Assembly: GCA_026393655.1 (NCBI GenBank)
Contig: JAPKZT010000336.1
Coordinates: forward strand, 1 to 10,381
Source of the DNA: Actinomycetota bacterium
GTDB taxonomy: Bacteria; Actinomycetota; Acidimicrobiia; Acidimicrobiales; Ilumatobacteraceae
Length of the DNA stretch: 10,381 bases
Direction of reading: 5' to 3'
The position numbers and the translations under genes were made by a program. Of this stretch, positions 5,511 to 10,381 are shown piece after piece. Position 1 is the stretch's first letter, and each line of letters begins with the position of its first letter. The notes beneath the pieces were generated by a model. It was given only the letters and a program-made list of their open reading frames with translations. It was not told where the DNA came from and searched no databases.

Positions 5511-6347
5511 ATGCAGGTAGTCGTAACAAAGCACCACGGACTCGGAAACGACTTTCTCGTTCTTGAAACGTCACAATTCGAAGTTGCGCCCGATGTTGAA
5601 CTCAAGAAAATAGATTGGCCGAGTATTGCCAAGCAATGGTGTGATCGAGAAACAGGCATCGGCGCTGATGGTTTATTGTTGCTATCGCGTCGAGGTGAAT
5701 TCAAACTTACGATGAAACTTTTTAACCAAGATGGATCTCGCGCCGAAATGAGTGGTAACGGCATCAGATGTTTAGTGCAGGCCGCATTCGATCGAGATGG
5801 CTGTGATGAGCCAGTTTCCTACACGGTTGCGACAGATGCAGGCGATCGTGTTGTCGATGTACAACCAGTTTCACACGAAGCAGTGATCGCAAGCGTTGAC
5901 ATGGGTCGTATCGAGAAATTAGATGAGCCCCAAAACTGGGCAACGGTCGGTTGCGATCCAAATCGTCCTGTGATGCACTTGTCAGTTGGCAACCCTCACT
6001 CTGTGGTCGGAGTTGAAGATGTCAAACTCGTCAACTTATTGGAAATTGGGTTGAAAGTACCGCAAGTAAATTTAGAAATTGTTGAAGCAGGACCAGAGAA
6101 CAACGCGATCACGATGCGCGTGCATGAACGCGGTGCAGGCATTACTCAAGCCTGCGGAACCGGCGCATGTGCCAGCGCATGGGCGGCAAGCAAATGGGGA
6201 CTTGTACCATCTTCGGTCACCGAGATACTCGTGCACCAGCCTGGCGGCGATGCGACTGTACGTATTAATTATCCGCAACAAAATCATGTAACGCTCATTG
6301 GCCCAGCACACTTTTCTTCGCGCCACAATTTAGAGATTATTTCGTGA
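5511..6347 (+). CDS. dapF: Diaminopimelate epimerase
   Basis: DapF is a cofactor-independent cytosolic epimerase that converts LL- to meso-diaminopimelate, the direct precursor of lysine and of the DAP residue in peptidoglycan. The 278-residue protein has the family start (TKHHGLGNDFLV, 6-17), the first catalytic cysteine in MSGNGIRC (C87), the substrate-binding VGNPHSV segment (159-165), and the second catalytic cysteine in ACGTGACASA (C215). Length and both cysteines are standard, so it should be active. ATG 5511 lies 12 nt after the displaced miaA stop, without a clear Shine-Dalgarno sequence. Its TGA overlaps the GTG start of hflX (GTGA), implying coupled translation. Confidence 0.97.
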   Translation: MQVVVTKHHGLGNDFLVLETSQFEVAPDVELKKIDWPSIAKQWCDRETGIGADGLLLLSRRGEFKLTMKLFNQDGSRAEMSGNGIRCLVQAAFDRDGCDEPVSYTVATDAGDRVVDVQPVSHEAVIASVDMGRIEKLDEPQNWATVGCDPNRPVMHLSVGNPHSVVGVEDVKLVNLLEIGLKVPQVNLEIVEAGPENNAITMRVHERGAGITQACGTGACASAWAASKWGLVPSSVTEILVHQPGGDATVRINYPQQNHVTLIGPAHFSSRHNLEIIS

Positions 6348-7642
6348 ACACTCCGTATCAGGAGGCACTCGGTTCGACTCTCATCTCTCGCGGCATTCGC
6401 GAAAAAATTGTTTTAGTAGCAGTGACAATGTCCGATCGCACCGACGATGAGACGCAAGATTCACTAGACGAACTTGCTCAGTTAATTGATACGGCCGGCG
6501 CAGACGAAGTTGCGCGAATTACTCAGCGCCGTGATGCACCTGACAGCGCGTATTACATCGGCAAAGGAAAAGTTGAAGAACTGAAAGAACTTTGTCTTGC
6601 GCTCGACTCTGACACAGTTGTTTTTGACAACGAACTTTCGCCTGGGCAGCAATATAACTTAGAAAAACTTCTTGGTCGCACTGCGCTTGATCGCACCGCA
6701 GTCATTCTTGATATTTTCGCACAGAACGCACACACTCTTGAAGGTAAAGCACAAGTTGAGTTGGCGCTACTGAGATATCGCCTGCCGAGAATTAGGCGTG
6801 GTGCCAAGGCGGGGTTATCACAGCAGGCGGGTGGCATCGGTTCGCGTGGTCCTGGTGAAACCAAACTTGAAGTTGATCGTCGTCGGATAGGTGAGCGAAT
6901 CAGCCGCTTAGATCGCGAACTTGATGGATTGCAAAAAACTCGGCAAGAACAACGCAAGAGCCGAGGAAGAAGCGGCCTTGGCGCAGTTGCAATAGTGGGT
7001 TACACCAATGCAGGCAAATCGTCTGTTTTGAATAGATTGACGAGTGCAGGAGTGCTTGTAGAGAATCGTTTGTTTGCAACGCTTGACCCAACGACTCGTC
7101 GACTTGCATTGCCTGGTGGCGAACCAGTCTTGCTTTCAGACACTGTTGGTTTCGTTCGACGCTTGCCGCACGGATTGATTGAAGCGTTTAAGAGCACACT
7201 CGAAGTTGCTACTGCGAGTGATCTGCTAATCCACGTAGTTGATGCGTCGGCAGTAGACCCGAACGGTCAGATAATTGCGGTTCGCGAAATACTCACTGAA
7301 ATCGGCGCAGATAAAGTGCCCGAGTTACTACTCATAAATAAATCTGACCTTGACCCAGATTCTGCTAAGCGTCTCGCTAACGAATATCAGGGCGCGGTTG
7401 CCTTTTCTGCTGCTACAGGTGAAGGCTTAAATGGTTTACTTTTGGCGATCGGTGATCGAATGCGGGCATTGACAACGGTGATTGAATTGTTAATACCGTA
7501 CGATCGTGGCGACATAGTGGCCACAGTGCATCGAGAGGGTGAAGTTGTGTCAACATCGAACGAAGAAGTTGGTATGAGAATTCGAGCGCGGCTCGCCGAT
7601 GCCAGCGCCGGGCGTCTGAGCGAATTTGTGGTCGCCCAATGA
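6344..7642 (+). CDS. hflX: HflX-family ribosome-associated GTPase
   Basis: HflX binds the large ribosomal subunit and, in studied bacteria, splits or rescues stalled 70S ribosomes under stress such as heat or antibiotics. The 432-residue protein has the HflX N-terminal domain (YYIGKGKVEEL 70-80, VVFDNELSPGQQYNLEKLLG 92-111), a helical linker with the glycine-rich GGIGSRGPGETKLEVDRRRI (163-182), and the G domain: G1 GYTNAGKSS (219-227), G2 FATLDPTTR (244-252), G3 DTVGF (266-270), G4 NKSD (332-335), and G5 SAATGEG (355-361). GTG 6344 is chosen because it gives the full N-terminal domain and a 4-nt overlap with dapF. ATG 6428 would truncate the protein. The stop overlaps the dapC start as ATGA. 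Confidence 0.96.
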   Translation: MNTPYQEALGSTLISRGIREKIVLVAVTMSDRTDDETQDSLDELAQLIDTAGADEVARITQRRDAPDSAYYIGKGKVEELKELCLALDSDTVVFDNELSPGQQYNLEKLLGRTALDRTAVILDIFAQNAHTLEGKAQVELALLRYRLPRIRRGAKAGLSQQAGGIGSRGPGETKLEVDRRRIGERISRLDRELDGLQKTRQEQRKSRGRSGLGAVAIVGYTNAGKSSVLNRLTSAGVLVENRLFATLDPTTRRLALPGGEPVLLSDTVGFVRRLPHGLIEAFKSTLEVATASDLLIHVVDASAVDPNGQIIAVREILTEIGADKVPELLLINKSDLDPDSAKRLANEYQGAVAFSAATGEGLNGLLLAIGDRMRALTTVIELLIPYDRGDIVATVHREGEVVSTSNEEVGMRIRARLADASAGRLSEFVVAQ

Positions 7643-8751
7643 CCCAAGGTTTTGTTCCACCGCCATATCCGTATGACAGGCTGGATAAGTTCAAGCCGCT
7701 CGCGAACAAATTTGAGGGTGGTCTTGTAGATCTCTCAATCGGCACGCCGTGTGACGCGCCTACTCCAGAAATAATCGCTGCACTCTCAACATCAAATAGT
7801 GAGCGGGGCTACCCACCGAGTATCGGTTCAGATGCTTTGCGCAAGGCCGCTCAAGACTGGATGCAACGCAAGTTTGATATTTCGGTGCCAACTTCGCAGA
7901 TCGCAGCTTGTATTGGCAGCAAAGAATTCGTCGCTACGACGCCCCAATATATGAAACTGCGAACGCCTGAACGTGACACGGTTTTGTTTCCGGCTGTTTC
8001 GTACCCAACTTATGAGATGGGCGCAATTTTGGCAGGTTGCCGACCTGTGGCCGTGCCGATGACACCAACTGGCGGTCTTGATCTTTCAAAAATTTCTGAG
8101 GCTGATATTAAACGTGCACTGATGATTTGGAGCAATTCACCGAACAATCCGACAGGCGCATTAGATGATCTTGCAGCACTCGCAGCATGGGGTCGTAAAA
8201 ATAATGTTCCAGTTTTTAGTGACGAGTGTTATGTCGAGTTCACTTGGGCCCGACAGCCTGAATCTATATTGCAACACGGTCTTGATGGCGTTGTGGCGTT
8301 GCATTCACTTTCTAAGCGCTCGAACTTGGCAGGATTGCGTGTTGGTTTTTACGCAGGTGACGAAGAGATAATCAACTACTTAAAAGAAGTTCGTAAACAT
8401 GTCGGCATGCTTGTGCCCGGGCCAGCTCAAAGCGCCGCAGTTGTGGCGCTGAACGATGACGCACATGTTGCAGTTCAGCGCGATGTTTACATGCATCGTC
8501 TTGAAAAAATGACCAGTGTGTTGACCAAGTGGTCAGGATTCGATATTCAACTGCCTTGTGGTGGCTTTTATTTGTGGTTCGATGCAAACGACGGCTGGGC
8601 ATTCGCCGAGCGTTTAGCGAGAAAAGGCGGCGCAATTGTCAGCCCTGGCGATTTTTACGGTGCTGGTGGTGCGAATAATGTGCGTGTTGCAGTTGTTCAA
8701 CCAGATGATCGCATCGCCTTAGTCGCCGAGCGATTAGGCGGAATCAAGTGA
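7639..8751 (+). CDS. dapC: Succinyldiaminopimelate transaminase (class-I/II aminotransferase)
   Basis: This PLP enzyme of the cytosol most likely transfers the amino group from glutamate to N-succinyl-2-amino-6-ketopimelate, in the succinylase branch of the DAP/lysine pathway. The 370-residue protein has the PYPYDRL N-terminus seen in actinobacterial DapC, GYPPSIGSDALR (57-68), SNSPNNPTGA (165-174, with N170), the cofactor residues D195 and Y198 in SDECYVEF, the Schiff-base lysine K226 in SLSKRSNLAGLRVGF, and the carboxylate-binding arginine region near R234. The fold and catalytic residues are certain. The dapC assignment rests on the N-terminal pattern and on dapF lying two genes upstream; another fold-type I aminotransferase substrate is possible. 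It overlaps both neighbours by 4 nt (ATGA with hflX, GTGA with the next gene). Confidence 0.88.
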   Translation: MTQGFVPPPYPYDRLDKFKPLANKFEGGLVDLSIGTPCDAPTPEIIAALSTSNSERGYPPSIGSDALRKAAQDWMQRKFDISVPTSQIAACIGSKEFVATTPQYMKLRTPERDTVLFPAVSYPTYEMGAILAGCRPVAVPMTPTGGLDLSKISEADIKRALMIWSNSPNNPTGALDDLAALAAWGRKNNVPVFSDECYVEFTWARQPESILQHGLDGVVALHSLSKRSNLAGLRVGFYAGDEEIINYLKEVRKHVGMLVPGPAQSAAVVALNDDAHVAVQRDVYMHRLEKMTSVLTKWSGFDIQLPCGGFYLWFDANDGWAFAERLARKGGAIVSPGDFYGAGGANNVRVAVVQPDDRIALVAERLGGIK

Positions 8752-9782
8752 AGTCAGTCATTCGCACGGCCGGAAAGTTTGGACTCGGAGCATTTTTCTT
8801 CGTGTTGATGTTTTTGGTAACCGATATGTTGCTCGTACCCAGAATTTTCGGCGTAGTGCGGCAAGCCGCTTACGCTCGAAGTGATTATTGGAGCGAAGCT
8901 TTCCTCAAGGAGTCATCAATGGTTGCCGACGGGGAAATTATTCATCAGACATCGGTCGGAGATGTTTCTATTATGACTGACTTTGACGGTCGCTATATCA
9001 ACGTTGATGGTGGTTTGCGCCGCACAGAACCGGTTCCGGTTAATGCGACTCGGCGTATCGTTGTATTTGGCGGTTCGACAACGTTCTGCGCGGAGGTGCC
9101 CGATGCCTTGACTTGGCCGTCACAGCTCGCACGACGAGTATTAGAACGTGAAACACAAGTCATAAATGCGGGCCTCTCGGGAGCAGAGTTCGCTAACCGA
9201 GTAGAAGCACTTGAAGGATCAAATTTAACACGTTCAGGCGATGTCGCAATTTTCTTTGTCGGCGTCAATGATGCGGTTATCGGTTATCAAGCGAATCAGG
9301 TCGTCGGCCCCCTCGCTCGTTGGCCTCTACTTCGTCGTTTTATCGAAGTGACGCTGAGTTGGAGCAGATCGGGTCGCATTGCGTTAAATCGCTCACAACA
9401 ACTGTCCTTTGAAATCACAGCCAGTTCGCAGGACGCAGTCGATCGGTTTAGAATTTCGCTGGCTCGTGCGGAGGAGGTTGCGCTAGCGAAGAATGTTCGG
9501 CTCCTTGTAGTTCTTCAGCCCAGCCGGTTGATAGAGACCCCACATATCTGGGGAACCGTAAACGAGAGTGTTGAAGAGTCGTACATCAAATCTTTCAGAG
9601 ATTTCTATCGCCTTTTAATCGGTAGCCCCGATTTTCACGATCATTTTGTAGACGGCACACGAATTTTTGATTCGCTTAATGAATCCCCTTACTTGGATAT
9701 CGTGCACGTTCAGGAGGATGGAAATGAGGCGATTGCAAGTTTTATGTACGCCGAACTTAAGAGTCGTGGCTGGCTTGACTAG
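8748..9782 (+). CDS. Membrane-anchored SGNH/GDSL-hydrolase-like protein
   Basis: This 344-residue protein has one N-terminal transmembrane helix (about 11-31, GLGAFFFVLMFLVTDMLLV) with basic residues before it, so it is probably anchored with its bulk outside the membrane. The rest fits the SGNH hydrolase superfamily: block I VVFGGSTTF with the candidate nucleophile S110, block II NAGLSG (G142), block III GVND (N174), and a C-terminal DxxH (D317, H320, in YLDIVHVQEDGN). All four catalytic blocks appear present, so it is probably an active esterase, deacetylase or acyltransferase-like enzyme on an unknown substrate. It starts at GTG 8748, overlapping the dapC stop as GTGA. The coupling to a DAP-pathway gene suggests, without proving, a cell-wall or envelope polymer substrate. 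I do not recognise a named gene. Confidence 0.8.
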   Translation: MKSVIRTAGKFGLGAFFFVLMFLVTDMLLVPRIFGVVRQAAYARSDYWSEAFLKESSMVADGEIIHQTSVGDVSIMTDFDGRYINVDGGLRRTEPVPVNATRRIVVFGGSTTFCAEVPDALTWPSQLARRVLERETQVINAGLSGAEFANRVEALEGSNLTRSGDVAIFFVGVNDAVIGYQANQVVGPLARWPLLRRFIEVTLSWSRSGRIALNRSQQLSFEITASSQDAVDRFRISLARAEEVALAKNVRLLVVLQPSRLIETPHIWGTVNESVEESYIKSFRDFYRLLIGSPDFHDHFVDGTRIFDSLNESPYLDIVHVQEDGNEAIASFMYAELKSRGWLD

Positions 9783-9804
9783 CGAAAAAGTAGGATTAAG
9801 GGTG

Positions 9805-10381
9805 ATGGTTAAGAGAAATTTTTTTGTGGTTGCTATCTCATCTGTTGTGTTGCTGGCAGGCTGCAGTTTCGGCGTCGGTGAGAAAAATACTTGGGATGTC
9901 ACTCAGCCAATCGAGACAGGCGTGACGGTTGAAGCCACAGGTTCAGTAAAAGTTGTGCCAGACGGTGTGCAATTCAATTTTTCTGTTTTCGCAGTTGAAT
10001 CCACATCAAGAAGTGCATCACAGCGAGCAAATGTCCTAGCTGCGCAAGCCCGCGAGTCACTTGATAACTCTGGTGTCGACAGCAAAGATATTTCTACGCA
10101 AAATGTCACTGTCTACCCAGAATATTCATATTCTCAAGAGGGAGTTCAAAAATTGACTGGTTTTCGCGCATCACAGTCTTTTGCCGTAACAATGCGTGAC
10201 ACCAAAAAAGCTGGCGAAGTAGTTGACGAAGTTGTAAGAGCGGTCGGCACTGATCTAACGATTGACACGCTTGCACCAATTGTGCTTGATACCAAAGATG
10301 CAGCAGATCAAGCCCGAGAAAACGCGATCAAGATAGCCAAGAAAAAAGCTGAAGATTACGCCAAATTGCTGAACGTCAAAC
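9805..10381 (+). CDS. SIMPL-domain (DUF541/YggE-like) lipoprotein, 3' end outside window
   Basis: The frame is open to the window end (192 complete codons visible). It begins MVKRNFF, followed by a hydrophobic stretch and the lipobox LAGC, with the lipidated Cys near residue 20. It should be a lipoprotein exported and anchored to the outer face of the membrane. The mature part starts with VTVEATGSVKVVPDGVQFNFSV, written here as family evidence in two halves: VTVEATGSVKVVPD and GVQFNFSV. The next recognisable piece is SGVDSKDISTQNVTVYPEY, and the last is AIKIAKKKAEDYAKLL. These are hallmark features of the SIMPL/DUF541 family, whose bacterial members (YggE, BP26) are periplasmic proteins of poorly known function, linked to oxidative stress in E. 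coli. ATG 9805 is preferred, with GTG 9802 in the same frame as the alternative; AGGA at 9792-9795 serves either. It follows the SGNH gene by 22 nt and is probably in the same operon. Confidence 0.87.
   Translation, partial: MVKRNFFVVAISSVVLLAGCSFGVGEKNTWDVTQPIETGVTVEATGSVKVVPDGVQFNFSVFAVESTSRSASQRANVLAAQARESLDNSGVDSKDISTQNVTVYPEYSYSQEGVQKLTGFRASQSFAVTMRDTKKAGEVVDEVVRAVGTDLTIDTLAPIVLDTKDAADQARENAIKIAKKKAEDYAKLLNVK

Noticed and set aside
6553..6957. A 134-codon open frame on the minus strand inside hflX
   Set aside because: It is antisense to conserved HflX domains, with a Ser/Arg/Cys-rich translation typical of reverse-strand shadows.
9615..10109. Minus-strand frames spanning the end of the SGNH gene and the SIMPL gene
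   Set aside because: The + strand here encodes a lipobox and SIMPL-family sequence with a ribosome binding site. The minus-strand frames have no such support.

Overview
The window looks like chromosomal housekeeping DNA from an actinobacterium, possibly an Acidimicrobiia-like or other freshwater/marine lineage. Four things suggest this. The gene order recA–miaB–miaA–dapF–hflX is an actinobacterial arrangement. An SOS box of the Gram-positive/actinobacterial form (CGAAC-N4-GTTCG) lies upstream of recA. A DUF983-type zinc-ribbon membrane protein and an actinobacterial-style DapC are present. Base composition looks balanced, without the very high GC of Streptomyces or Mycobacterium (judged by eye, not counted). 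All supported genes are on the + strand.

Layout. Positions 2-1252 hold a class-III aminotransferase related to glutamate-1-semialdehyde aminomutase, with its 5' end outside the window. Positions 1279-1706 hold a DUF983-like gene broken by a perfect 23-bp tandem duplication. Positions 1707-1869 hold a terminator-like hairpin and then a promoter whose spacer contains an SOS box. recA follows (1870-3048) and ends in a clear hairpin terminator, so it appears to be a single-gene, damage-inducible unit. No recX follows it.

From 3164 a long co-directional run begins: miaB, miaA, dapF, hflX, dapC, a membrane-anchored SGNH-hydrolase-like protein, and a SIMPL-domain lipoprotein cut by the window end. 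miaA loses its frame near its 3' end: the conserved C-terminal segment is intact but out of frame, which suggests a small internal deletion of about 35 bp. dapF/hflX, hflX/dapC and dapC/SGNH each overlap by 4 nt (GTGA, ATGA, GTGA), so they are probably translationally coupled.

How the genes work together. MiaA and MiaB act in sequence on A37 of tRNAs reading UNN codons (i6A, then ms2i6A). DapC and DapF are two steps of the succinylase route to meso-diaminopimelate and lysine. HflX is a ribosome-associated GTPase. The last two genes encode envelope proteins translated directly behind DapC, which is compatible with a cell-envelope role but does not prove one.

I did not find a novel defence, mobile or RNA system. 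The notable observations are the two small non-triplet lesions flanking recA–miaB, the SOS-controlled recA promoter, two candidate leaderless promoters, and the DapC-coupled envelope genes.
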